From: an uncultured Eubacteriales bacterium
GTDB lineage: Bacteria > Bacillota > Clostridia > Lachnospirales > Lachnospiraceae
Reading direction: 5' to 3'
DNA length: 37,712 nucleotides
Assembly (NCBI GenBank): GCA_949292795.1
Contig: CASFBR010000031.1
Span: forward strand, 1 to 37,712
The notes beneath the pieces were generated by a model. The model was given only the letters and a program-made list of their open reading frames with translations, searched no databases and was not told the DNA's origin. The first letter of the stretch is position 1. Every line of letters starts with the position of its first letter. Both the position numbers and the translations under genes were made by a program. Positions 16,603 through 24,971 of the stretch are shown here, piece by piece.

Positions 16603-18240
16603 ATGTATAACGAGTTTAATAATAATGAAGGCCGTGTATCGGGAAACGGCATGAACAGCCAGAATAACAGTCCCAATACAAATGACAGCGGCAATATGAA
16701 TTACAGCAGTACAAGCAGCTATGGTACAGACAGTACTCAGACATCTGCGGATGCACAGGCTTCAGCCAATACCGGTGAGAATGGCATTTACCGTATGAAG
16801 TTTAACAATGGTGAAAGCCGCACCCAGACCGGTGGATTTAACAGCTATGACGGCCAGAACAGCTATGATAGTCAGAATAGCCATGGCAGCCAGAACAGCT
16901 ATAATAGTCAGAATAGCTATGGCAGCCAGAACAGCTATTATCAGACCAATGATTACAGCTATTATCAGCAGCCGGGAAATACGAAAAAAACTTCCCGTCC
17001 GTCAAAGAAAAGAAAGAAAGGCGGAGCAGGTCGGCAGCTTGCCAAGGTCGTATGCTTTGGCCTTGTCTTTGGCCTTGTCGCCGGCGGCACGATGTGGGGC
17101 GTCAATACGCTGGGAAATATGGCAACCGGCGGTTCTGGCAGCGCAAACAGCCAGAATACCTCGGATACAGGCTTTACCCTTGGCGTTGTCAAGACATCCT
17201 CTCAGGGCGTAGAAAATATCAATGGCAGCGATGTCTCGGATGTGGTCGAGCAGGCCATGCCGTCTATTGTTTCTGTAAATACGGTTATTGAGCAGGAAAC
17301 ACAGGATTTCTTCGGAAGAACCTATACACAGGAGGGTGCCGGCGCCGGCTCCGGTATTATTTTCAGCGAAGCGGACAATAAGATGTACATTATTACCAAT
17401 TACCATGTGATTGAGAACTCTACGGAGGTTTCTGTAACGTTTAATGACACAACGAGCGCAGATGCGACCGTTCTTGGCTATGATGAGGACGAAGATATTG
17501 CGGTGCTGTCCGTAGATATGAGTCAGCTGAGCGATGATACGAAAAACGCTGTAAAGATCGCCGTTCTCGGGGACTCTGATGCTCTGCGTGCCGGCGATGG
17601 CGCCATCGCCATCGGTAATGCCCTTGGCTACGGACAGTCGGTTACGACCGGTACGATCAGCGCAGTTAACCGTGAGGTGAAGATGACCGACGGTACAAAG
17701 ACGATGATCCAGACCGATGCCGCCATCAATGAAGGCAACAGCGGCGGTGCCCTTTTAAATGCAAAAGGCGAGGTTATTGGTATTAACAGTGCGAAGCTGT
17801 ACGGAACGACTGTTGAAGGCATGGGCTATGCGATCCCGATCAACAGTGCTGTTGAAACGGTGAATGCGATTATCAGCGGCGAGCATGTCAATAAGACCGA
17901 GGATCAGCAGGCAACGCTTGGAATCCTTGGCGGAACCGTTGATGAGACATCGAAACAGATGTACGGATGGCCCACAGGCGTTTATGTATCGGCCGTTTAT
18001 GAAAGCTCCGCTGCTCAGCGTGCCGGACTGGCTGCCGGTGATGTGATCGTAGGCTTTAACGGTCAGGAGATCACAACGATGGAAGAGCTTCAGGAAGCAT
18101 TGGAAGCATGCAACCCGGGCGATGAGGTAACGATCGATGTGCGTGTACCCGGTGAGGATTATTCTTACAGTGAACAGCGCACGCTTAAGACATTGCTCGG
18201 ATCAGCTGCCGAGATCGGCGACAGCATTTCACAGCAGTGA
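16603..18240 (+). CDS. htrA: HtrA/DegP-type membrane-anchored serine protease
   Basis: This is a 545-residue protease. Residues 1-140 are a hydrophilic, Asn/Ser/Gln-rich cytoplasmic tail with a hexapeptide repeat NSYxxQ at 80-114, then a basic run KKRKKGG. One membrane helix lies at about 147-170. The trypsin-like domain follows, with catalytic His268 (TNYHVIENS), Asp298 (DEDEDIAVLS) and Ser380 (NEGNSGGALL). A C-terminal PDZ domain spans about 435-530. It acts outside the membrane in quality control of secreted proteins. AAAGGTG (16590-16596) sets the ATG at 16603; a GTG at 16594 lies inside that site. An ECF sigma gene precedes it and a strong terminator follows. Confidence 0.93.
   Translation: MYNEFNNNEGRVSGNGMNSQNNSPNTNDSGNMNYSSTSSYGTDSTQTSADAQASANTGENGIYRMKFNNGESRTQTGGFNSYDGQNSYDSQNSHGSQNSYNSQNSYGSQNSYYQTNDYSYYQQPGNTKKTSRPSKKRKKGGAGRQLAKVVCFGLVFGLVAGGTMWGVNTLGNMATGGSGSANSQNTSDTGFTLGVVKTSSQGVENINGSDVSDVVEQAMPSIVSVNTVIEQETQDFFGRTYTQEGAGAGSGIIFSEADNKMYIITNYHVIENSTEVSVTFNDTTSADATVLGYDEDEDIAVLSVDMSQLSDDTKNAVKIAVLGDSDALRAGDGAIAIGNALGYGQSVTTGTISAVNREVKMTDGTKTMIQTDAAINEGNSGGALLNAKGEVIGINSAKLYGTTVEGMGYAIPINSAVETVNAIISGEHVNKTEDQQATLGILGGTVDETSKQMYGWPTGVYVSAVYESSAAQRAGLAAGDVIVGFNGQEITTMEELQEALEACNPGDEVTIDVRVPGEDYSYSEQRTLKTLLGSAAEIGDSISQQ
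16840..16944 (+). repeat. 18-base-period tandem repeat in the htrA 5-prime region
   Basis: Six units coding NSYDGQ, NSYDSQ, NSHGSQ, NSYNSQ, NSYGSQ, NSYYQ. Alternate units are more alike, giving a 36-base higher-order period. All units are in frame. Confidence 0.85.
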
Positions 18241-18304
18241 CCGGGCCGGATGCAAAACCGCTATCCTTCAGAAAATAGCAATAAAATAGAAAACGCATAG
18301 ACGT

Positions 18305-18347
18305 GGACAGTGCAGGAAATAAAAAGCTCCTGCACTGTCCATTTTTT
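18305..18347 (+). terminator. Intrinsic terminator after htrA
   Basis: GGACAGTGCAGGA (18305-18317), 10-base loop, TCCTGCACTGTCC (18328-18340), then A and six T. It is a perfect 13-base stem. The dispersed repeat at 18348 begins immediately after the T-run. Confidence 0.92.
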
Positions 18348-18437
18348 GCGCGATACGCCCGTCGGACAACCGCCGTGCTTGCACGGGCGGGTATCCGACG
18401 GGCAACGGTCATCGAGTGGCGATGCCACGAGATGAGC
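18348..18437 (+). repeat. Dispersed structured intergenic repeat, copy 1
   Basis: This 90-base element is about 80 percent identical by eye to 30231-30319. Both copies start GCGCGATACGCCCG directly after a terminator T-run. In this copy CCCGTCGGA and TCCGACGGG close an outer 9-base stem over an inner CCGTG/CACGG hairpin. A second hairpin is TCATC-GA-GTGGC-GAT-GCCAC-GA-GATGA, a perfect dyad with a GA/GA internal loop. No coding frame is evident. Confidence 0.8.
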
Positions 18438-18464
18438 TTTATAAAGTTTTTATGTTTTATCCGG

Positions 18465-18493
18465 TTGATTGTGTTCCTTTAATCGACTATAAT
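18465..18493 (+). promoter_or_regulatory. clpX promoter
   Basis: TTGATT (18465-18470), 17-base spacer, TATAAT (18488-18493). It lies 35 bases before the clpX start and downstream of the dispersed repeat. Confidence 0.75.
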
Positions 18494-18528
18494 AAAAGCT
18501 GAGCAGTTTGACGCAGGAGGAAGATTGA

Positions 18529-19965
18529 ATGAGTGATGATATAAAAAAGGACGAGGTTGCCACAACCCCGGATGATGATAAAAAGAAAAAGGATGACACG
18601 AAGGATTATGAAGATATATGCTATATCTGCCGGCGCCCGGAGAGCAAAGCCGGAAAGATGATCCATCTGCCGATGAATAACAGCATCTGTATTTGCTCGG
18701 ATTGTATGCAAAAGAGCCTGGATGCGATGAATAACAGTAATTTTAATTATTCCGATATGATGGGGTCGATGAATCTTCAGGAGCTGTTTGGAATGCCGAT
18801 GATGAACGGCTTTATGGAGGACCCTGTACCAAAATCACAGAAGATTAAAAAGAAAAAGCCCAAGGAGGAGCAGACGCCTCTGATCGATCTGAAAAATATC
18901 CCGGCGCCTCATAAAATCAAGGCACAGCTGGATGAGTATGTGATCGGACAGGAGTATGCCAAAAAAGTCATGTCGGTGGCGGTCTACAATCATTATAAGC
19001 GGGTCGCGACCAATACGATGGATGATATTGAGATCGAAAAGTCCAATATGCTGATGATCGGACCCACAGGAAGCGGCAAGACATATCTTGTGCGCACACT
19101 GGCGCGTCTTTTAAATGTTCCGCTGGCCATTACGGATGCCACTTCTTTAACGGAAGCCGGCTATATCGGCGATGATATTGAAAGCGTTGTGTCTAAGCTT
19201 CTGGCAGCTGCGGACAATGACGTAGAGAAGGCGCAGCAGGGCATTATTTTTATTGATGAGATCGATAAGATCGCCAAAAAGAAAAACACGACCAGCCGTG
19301 ATGTCAGCGGTGAGTCGGTGCAGCAGGGCCTTTTAAAGCTTCTTGAGGGCAGCGAGGTCGAAGTGCCTGTGGGCGCCAGCAGTAAAAATGCCATGGTGCC
19401 GCTGGTGACGGTCAATACACGCAACATTTTGTTTATTTGCGGCGGGGCCTTTCCCGATTTGGATAACATTATCAAAGAACGGCTGAACAAGAAAAGCTCC
19501 ATGGGCTTTGGCGCAGACCTGATCGACAAGTATGACCAGGTGGAAAATATTACCGACCAGGTAACCATTGAGGATTTGAGAGAATTTGGCATGATTCCGG
19601 AATTTATCGGCCGTCTGCCGATCATCTTTACCCTTCAGGGGCTGACGAAGGATATGCTTGTCAAAATTTTAAAGGAGCCGAAAAACGCCATTCTTAAGCA
19701 GTATCAGAAGCTTCTGGCACTCGATGAGGTCGATCTGCGCTTTGACGATGGAGCCATTGAAGCGATTGCGGAGCAGGCGATCAGGAAAAAAACCGGAGCC
19801 CGGGCGCTGCGCTCCATCATCGAGGAGTTTATGCTGGATATTATGTATGAGATTCCAAAGGATGATAATATCGGCCGGGTGACGATTACCCGGGAGTATA
19901 TCGAACATACCGGCGGCCCGCTTATACAGATGCGCGGCGTGCAGGCACTGGAGGCTAAAAAATAG
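18529..19965 (+). CDS. clpX: ClpX-type AAA+ protein unfoldase, variant
   Basis: This is a 478-residue ATPase. Residues 31-59 form the zinc-binding domain with C31, C34, C56 and C59, more widely spaced in sequence from the family norm and preceded by a Lys/Asp-rich tail. A long linker (60-120) separates it from the AAA+ core. The core has Walker A GPTGSGKT (178-185), pore loop GYIG (211-214), Walker B IIFIDEID (239-246), and GARALRSIIEE for sensor 2. A MGFG loop stands where canonical ClpX has IGFG for ClpP binding, so pairing with ClpP is plausible. Usual ClpX is about 420 residues and sits beside clpP; here it does not, so this may be a second, specialised paralog. Confidence 0.88.
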   Translation: MSDDIKKDEVATTPDDDKKKKDDTKDYEDICYICRRPESKAGKMIHLPMNNSICICSDCMQKSLDAMNNSNFNYSDMMGSMNLQELFGMPMMNGFMEDPVPKSQKIKKKKPKEEQTPLIDLKNIPAPHKIKAQLDEYVIGQEYAKKVMSVAVYNHYKRVATNTMDDIEIEKSNMLMIGPTGSGKTYLVRTLARLLNVPLAITDATSLTEAGYIGDDIESVVSKLLAAADNDVEKAQQGIIFIDEIDKIAKKKNTTSRDVSGESVQQGLLKLLEGSEVEVPVGASSKNAMVPLVTVNTRNILFICGGAFPDLDNIIKERLNKKSSMGFGADLIDKYDQVENITDQVTIEDLREFGMIPEFIGRLPIIFTLQGLTKDMLVKILKEPKNAILKQYQKLLALDEVDLRFDDGAIEAIAEQAIRKKTGARALRSIIEEFMLDIMYEIPKDDNIGRVTITREYIEHTGGPLIQMRGVQALEAKK

Positions 19966-20062
19966 AATCACATCCCCGCCGCAGGCATAAGATAGCTGTG
20001 AGAGCGTGACGGCCTGGCGCTTCCTGGCTGTTATGCAAGCGTTTGAACGGGAGGGGTTATAT

Positions 20063-21763
20063 ATGGCGGCCTGCGGCAATCAAATTGTTTCTCAGGATTA
20101 TGCCGATTATATTGTTGAGTACGGCGGGATTGCGGAAAATCTTTATAATGTTTATGAAACTGATTGTGTTCAGATTTTTAATGAGCGGTATGCGGCCTTT
20201 CATCTGCCGGTGTCCTCGATGGATACCGCAGTGAACCTTCTGGCATACAGTGCGATCCCGAAGCTTTTTGGAACAATGGATACCTCTTCCATGGATCAGT
20301 CGGGAATCACGCGGCTCCACAGTCAGCCATATCTCGGACTTCAGGGACAGGATGTGATCGTAGGGATCATTGATACCGGTATCGATTACACCCATCCGGT
20401 GTTTCGGCGTTCGGACGGCTCGACCCGTATTCTTCGCATATGGGATCAGGGGATTGAGTCGGAAGGCGATGTACAGGCATTTCCGGAGGTGGACTACGGC
20501 ACTGTTTATACAGGAGAGGACATTGACCGGGCATTGAACAGCGAGACACCATTAAGCATTGTTCCGTCGAATGATACAAACGGGCATGGCACCTTTGTGG
20601 CGGGGATTGCCGCGGGGAGTGCAGATACGGCCAATGACTTTACCGGTGCAGCGCCGCGATGCAACATCGCCGTTGTGAAGCTAAAGCCTGCCAAGCAATA
20701 TCTGAGAAGCTTTTATCAGATTCCCGACGGCGCGGAGGCTTATCAGGAGAATGACATTATGGCTGCGGTGGCTTATCTGCTGCGGCTTTCGCAGGCACTG
20801 TACCGGCCGCTGTCGGTGTGCATTGCTTTGGGGACCAATTCCGGAAACCACAACGGAGGCTCTTATATCAGCCGCTATCTGGATATGGTCGCAACGCTGT
20901 CGGGCGTGTGTATCACGGCGGCTGCGGGCAATGAAGCCAACCGGGGCTGTCATTATATGGGGACGGTGACCGATGAAAATGTTTATACAGAGGTTGAACT
21001 TAAGGTCGGCCCGGGGGAGGCGGGTTTTGTCACCGAGCTGTGGGGTACGGCGCCGGATATTTTTTCAGTAGGCTTTGTATCTCCGGGAGGAGAGATCATT
21101 GAGCGGCTGTCACCGAAGATGAATGAGGTTCAGCGGCTGACCTTTTTCCTTGAGCCGACGGTGATCGAGGTGAACCACCGTATTGCGGAGGCGGCCTCCG
21201 GCGGCGAGGTGATTTTTATCCGGTTTAGCGCTCCGGTGCCCGGGGTATGGCGTATTCGGGTGTATGGAAGCAATCTGCTGCCTGGAACCTTTCATATGTG
21301 GCTGCCGATCCATGGATTTATCCGGGAGGATACCGCCTTCCTCACGCCTCAGCCGGATCATACAGTGACTGCGCCGGCGGATGCCTGGGCGGTGCTGGCA
21401 GCTGGTGCTTATAATCATTATAATAACAGCAGTTACCTTTATTCCGGAAGAGGGTTTACCCCGGCAGGAATGGTCGTGCCGGATTTTTGCGCGCCGGGCG
21501 TGAATGTGTTCGGCCCGGCCAGGGACGGACGGTTTACGGCTAAAAGCGGCACAAGCGTTGCCGCGGCACATGTGTGCGGCGCCGGAGCACTTCTTCTGCA
21601 ATGGGGAATTTACCGGCGGGGCGAATATACGATGTCCTCGGTGCAGGTACGCCAATATCTCATCCGGGGCGCCCGCAGACAGCCGGATATTGTTTATCCA
21701 AGCCGCGTCTGGGGATATGGGACACTGGACGTGTACCATGCGTTTGAAATTTTTATTGCATAA
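20063..21763 (+). CDS. S8 family subtilisin-like peptidase (Csp-like)
   Basis: This is a 566-residue subtilase. The catalytic triad is intact: Asp104 (GIIDTGIDYTHPVF), His175 (DTNGHGTFVAGIAAGS) and Ser498 (KSGTSVAAAHVCGAG). There is no obvious signal peptide. The N-terminus (IVSQDYADYIVEY) and the inserted jelly-roll-like region between His and Ser (about 300-430) resemble clostridial Csp proteins, some of which process the germination lysin SleC. A germination role is therefore possible but not shown. GGGAGGGG (20049-20055) sets the ATG at 20063. It lies 97 bases after clpX. Confidence 0.88.
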   Translation: MAACGNQIVSQDYADYIVEYGGIAENLYNVYETDCVQIFNERYAAFHLPVSSMDTAVNLLAYSAIPKLFGTMDTSSMDQSGITRLHSQPYLGLQGQDVIVGIIDTGIDYTHPVFRRSDGSTRILRIWDQGIESEGDVQAFPEVDYGTVYTGEDIDRALNSETPLSIVPSNDTNGHGTFVAGIAAGSADTANDFTGAAPRCNIAVVKLKPAKQYLRSFYQIPDGAEAYQENDIMAAVAYLLRLSQALYRPLSVCIALGTNSGNHNGGSYISRYLDMVATLSGVCITAAAGNEANRGCHYMGTVTDENVYTEVELKVGPGEAGFVTELWGTAPDIFSVGFVSPGGEIIERLSPKMNEVQRLTFFLEPTVIEVNHRIAEAASGGEVIFIRFSAPVPGVWRIRVYGSNLLPGTFHMWLPIHGFIREDTAFLTPQPDHTVTAPADAWAVLAAGAYNHYNNSSYLYSGRGFTPAGMVVPDFCAPGVNVFGPARDGRFTAKSGTSVAAAHVCGAGALLLQWGIYRRGEYTMSSVQVRQYLIRGARRQPDIVYPSRVWGYGTLDVYHAFEIFIA

Positions 21764-21797
21764 CAATGGATTACATAGGGATAGGAGGTTAAAGAAC

Positions 21798-22367
21798 ATG
21801 TCATTTCTGGATGATTTAAAGAAAAATGTTACAGATTTATCGGAATCCGTCGCAAAAAAATCTTCGGAGATCATTGAGACACAAAAGCTCAAGATGCAGC
21901 GCTCCTCTTTGGAGAGCGATTTGCGTGACAGCTATGTGGCGCTGGGCCGTCTGTATGAAAAGCGGCTGGCCGGAAGCGCCAGAGAAGGCTCTGAGGAGGC
22001 CGTGCTTCTTAAAAAGCTGACATCAGTGAGAGCCTCCATGGCCAAGATCGAGGATGCGCTTTTAAAGCTCAAAGGTGTTGTGACATGCCCTGGCTGCGGT
22101 CAGAGCGTTTCCAAAACCTTTGAATTTTGCCCCAAATGCGGCGCACAGCTGACACAGCCCACCTCTGAGGGCAGCGCGGCTAAGGACGCGTCAGAAGCTG
22201 AGGATGGCAGCGCGGTTAAGGACGCTTCAGAGCCTGAGGATGACAGTACCGCTAAGGACGCGTCAGAAGCTGAGGCTGTCCGCGCGTCAGAAGCGCAAAA
22301 TACTCATGATGGCGGCGATGCCGGGGAAAAATATTTAGCGAAAGAGGAGACACATGATGAAGAATAA
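21798..22367 (+). CDS. Coiled-coil zinc-ribbon protein with acidic repeats
   Basis: This is a 189-residue protein with no named family that I recognise. Residues 1-95 are helical and charged, likely a coiled coil (KKNVTDLSESVAKKSSEIIE and onward). Residues 97-117 form a zinc ribbon (CPGCGQ and CPKCG). The C-terminus holds three degenerate copies of an 11-12 residue unit like AKDASEAEDGS. AGGAGG (21783-21788) sets the ATG at 21798. The last 11 bases overlap the aminopeptidase gene. Such proteins often report zinc or scaffold other proteins; nothing here shows which. Confidence 0.75.
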   Translation: MSFLDDLKKNVTDLSESVAKKSSEIIETQKLKMQRSSLESDLRDSYVALGRLYEKRLAGSAREGSEEAVLLKKLTSVRASMAKIEDALLKLKGVVTCPGCGQSVSKTFEFCPKCGAQLTQPTSEGSAAKDASEAEDGSAVKDASEPEDDSTAKDASEAEAVRASEAQNTHDGGDAGEKYLAKEETHDEE

Positions 22368-23790
22368 AGAAGCTTTAGATCTGGAAAAGAAACTGACTTA
22401 CAAAAATGAAAGTGCATGGCACAGTTACAGCGAGAAGCAGCGCGAAAAAATTGATAAATTTGCGCAGGAATATAAAGATTTTCTCGACCGGGGAAAAACC
22501 GAGCGCGAATGTGTTGCGGCCTGCATTGAACTGCTTGAGAAAAACGGCTTTGTCAGCGCTGATGAGAAAGAAACGCTTGTGCCCGGCGACCGCATTTACC
22601 GCAGTATCCGCAATAAAGGCCTTGTGGCCAGCGTAATCGGCACGGAGCCGGTACTTGACGGCGTGAATATCCTGGGTGCACATATCGATTCACCCCATAT
22701 TGATCTGAAGCCGATGCCGCTGTATGAGGATTCCGGCATGGCGCTGATGAAAACCCATTATTACGGCGGAATCAAAAAGTATCAGTGGTCAACCATCCCT
22801 CTGGCGCTTCACGGCGTGATGTATAACAGCGAAGGAAAACGGATTTTGGTGACGGTCGGCGAGGATGAACAGGACCCTGTGTTTACGATCAATGAACTGC
22901 TTGTACATTTAAGCCAGGAGCAGCTGGCACGCAAAGCCTCGGAGGCTGTGAAGGGCGAAGAACTGAACGTCCTGGTGGGCGGACTGCCGATTGGCGATGC
23001 CGAGACAAAAGAAGGCGTTAAGCTCGGCGTGCTGAAATTACTCAATGACAAGTACGGCATTACCGAAAAAGATTTTATGACTGCGGAGATCGAGCTTGTT
23101 CCGGCGCACAAGGCGAAGGATGTCGGCTTTGACCGTTCCTATGTGGGTGCTTACGGACAGGACGACCGGGTGTGCGCCTATACATCTCTTGCGGCTTTGA
23201 TGAAGGTGAAAAATCCGGCGCGCACATGCGTGTGCCTGTTCTCGGATAAAGAGGAGGTCGGCAGTATCGGCAATACCGGCGCATTGTCCTGGCTTTATGA
23301 AAACGCGCTTATGGAGCTGGCGGTAAAGACCGGCTCCGGCTGCACATCATGGGAATACCGCCGGATGCTTGACGCTTCCCATATGCTTTCCTCCGACGTA
23401 ACGGCAGCCTTTGATCCGACCTATGCCAGCGCTTATGATAAATTAAACACCGCTTTTGCCGGCAGCGGCGTCTGCCTGATGAAGTATACAGGCTCCCGCG
23501 GAAAGGGCGGCTCTAATGATGCGCACAGTGAGTTTTTCAATGCGGTTGTTCAGGTTTTTGAAAAGAATGGCATTTGCTGGCAGACCGGAGAGCTTGGCAG
23601 AGTCGATCTTGGCGGCGGCGGAACCATTGCCGCGGATATGGCCAATAAGGGCATCAATGTGATTGACTGCGGCGTTCCGGTGCTGTCGATGCATTCCCCG
23701 TTTGAAGTGACGAGTAAAGCGGATATTTACAGTACCTATGAGGGCTTTGTTGCATTTCTTAAGAAAATGAAAAAAGAAATTGATAGCTAA
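22357..23790 (+). CDS. M18 family zinc aminopeptidase
   Basis: This 477-residue protein of the aminopeptidase I family removes N-terminal residues, commonly acidic or neutral ones. Metal and active-site motifs are GAHIDSPHIDLKPMPLYED, GQDDRVCAYTSL, CLFSDKEEVGSIGNTG and SRGKGGSNDAHSEFF, ending with VLSMHSPFEVTSKADIY. The length is typical. ATG 22357 is preferred over 22354 because of the spacing from AGAGGAG. It is translationally coupled to the zinc-ribbon gene, and a hairpin terminator follows. Confidence 0.93.
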   Translation: MKNKEALDLEKKLTYKNESAWHSYSEKQREKIDKFAQEYKDFLDRGKTERECVAACIELLEKNGFVSADEKETLVPGDRIYRSIRNKGLVASVIGTEPVLDGVNILGAHIDSPHIDLKPMPLYEDSGMALMKTHYYGGIKKYQWSTIPLALHGVMYNSEGKRILVTVGEDEQDPVFTINELLVHLSQEQLARKASEAVKGEELNVLVGGLPIGDAETKEGVKLGVLKLLNDKYGITEKDFMTAEIELVPAHKAKDVGFDRSYVGAYGQDDRVCAYTSLAALMKVKNPARTCVCLFSDKEEVGSIGNTGALSWLYENALMELAVKTGSGCTSWEYRRMLDASHMLSSDVTAAFDPTYASAYDKLNTAFAGSGVCLMKYTGSRGKGGSNDAHSEFFNAVVQVFEKNGICWQTGELGRVDLGGGGTIAADMANKGINVIDCGVPVLSMHSPFEVTSKADIYSTYEGFVAFLKKMKKEIDS

Positions 23791-23800
23791 GGTGCAAAAA

Positions 23801-23837
23801 CCCCGAGCGGTGTGTGACGCATCGTTCGGGGCCTTTG
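23801..23837 (+). terminator. Terminator after the aminopeptidase gene
   Basis: CCCCGAGCG (23801-23809), 13-base loop, CGTTCGGGG (23823-23831) with one G-U pair, then CCTTTGT. The stem is strong but the T-run is short. An A-run precedes it. Confidence 0.65.
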
Positions 23838-23888
23838 TATAAAGGTATAGCGTTTCTGTGACATGAAGCACAGAGGAAGGGATTTATA

Positions 23889-24959
23889 ATGAATTTTGGA
23901 TTTTTTAGACGCCCGGGGAACGGCAATGCATCTTTTGAAACCGGCGGCGCCCGCAGCGGCGGAAGCATGAAAAATTTCTGGCGCAGGTCGAAAAAGGTTA
24001 TACTGGCCGTGATTGTTGTAGCGGTAGTGGTGCTTCTGGCGATAGACTGCACTTATCAGATTAAGGAGCAGGAGCAGGCGGTGGTGACGACCTTTGGAAA
24101 GCCCACAGCGGTGACCTCATCGGGGCTGCATTTTAAAATTCCGCTGATCCAGAGCGTGCACAAGGTCAATACGACGATCCAGGGATTTCCCATCGGATAT
24201 AGTATGGATACGAACGAGGTGGAAGCGGAGGAAGCGATTATGATCACCTCGGATTATAATTTTGTTGATGTGGACTTTTTTGTTGAATACCGCATCACTG
24301 AGCCGGTAAAGTATATTTATGCGTCCGCAGAGCCGGAAGCCATCTTAAAAAATATGTCCCAGAGCTGTATACGGACCGTGATTGGCAGCTATGACGTGGA
24401 CAGTGTCCTGACAACCGGAAAGAACGAGATACAGTCGGAGATCAAGGAAATGATCACAGAAAAACTGGAACAGCAGGACATAGGCATACAGCTTGTGAAC
24501 ATTACGATACAGGACTCCGAGCCACCGACCCAGGAAATCATGATGGCTTTTAAAGCGGTTGAGACAGCCAAGCAGGGGAAGGATACTGCGCTGAACAACG
24601 CCAATAAATATAAAAATGAACAGATTCCGGAAGCCGAGGCCAAGGCGGATCAGATCATTAAGGATGCGGAAGCCAAAAAACAGGAGCGCATTAATGAGGC
24701 GGAAGGCCAGGTGGCCCGCTTTAATGCCATGTATGAAGAATACGTTAAAAATCCCGAGGTCACACGGCAGCGCATGTTTTATGAGGCGATGGAGGATATT
24801 CTTCCGGAGCTTGAGGTGATTATTGACGGTTCCGACGGCGTATCTAAAATTCTTCCATTAAAACCATTTACAGAAGGCTCATCCACATCCGATGACCGTA
24901 CATCCAGTACTGCGGATACGGCCGCTAATGAAACGGATGCTTCTGCCGGCGGACAATAG
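23889..24959 (+). CDS. hflK: HflK-like SPFH membrane protein
   Basis: This 356-residue protein has one N-terminal membrane helix (VILAVIVVAVVVLLAIDCTY, about 38-57) and an SPFH/band-7 domain (EQEQAVVTTFGKPTAVTSSG, LHFKIPLIQSVHKVN). A long coiled-coil region follows (KQGKDTALNNANKYKNEQIP, EAEAKADQIIKDAEAKKQER), then a Ser/Thr-rich tail. HflK and HflC form a cage around the FtsH protease in known bacteria. hflC follows after 12 bases, and ftsH is not in the window. A serine/glycine-rich N-terminus (RPGNGNASFETGGARSGGS) precedes the helix. Confidence 0.9.
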   Translation: MNFGFFRRPGNGNASFETGGARSGGSMKNFWRRSKKVILAVIVVAVVVLLAIDCTYQIKEQEQAVVTTFGKPTAVTSSGLHFKIPLIQSVHKVNTTIQGFPIGYSMDTNEVEAEEAIMITSDYNFVDVDFFVEYRITEPVKYIYASAEPEAILKNMSQSCIRTVIGSYDVDSVLTTGKNEIQSEIKEMITEKLEQQDIGIQLVNITIQDSEPPTQEIMMAFKAVETAKQGKDTALNNANKYKNEQIPEAEAKADQIIKDAEAKKQERINEAEGQVARFNAMYEEYVKNPEVTRQRMFYEAMEDILPELEVIIDGSDGVSKILPLKPFTEGSSTSDDRTSSTADTAANETDASAGGQ

Positions 24960-24971
24960 GAGGGTGTAGCG

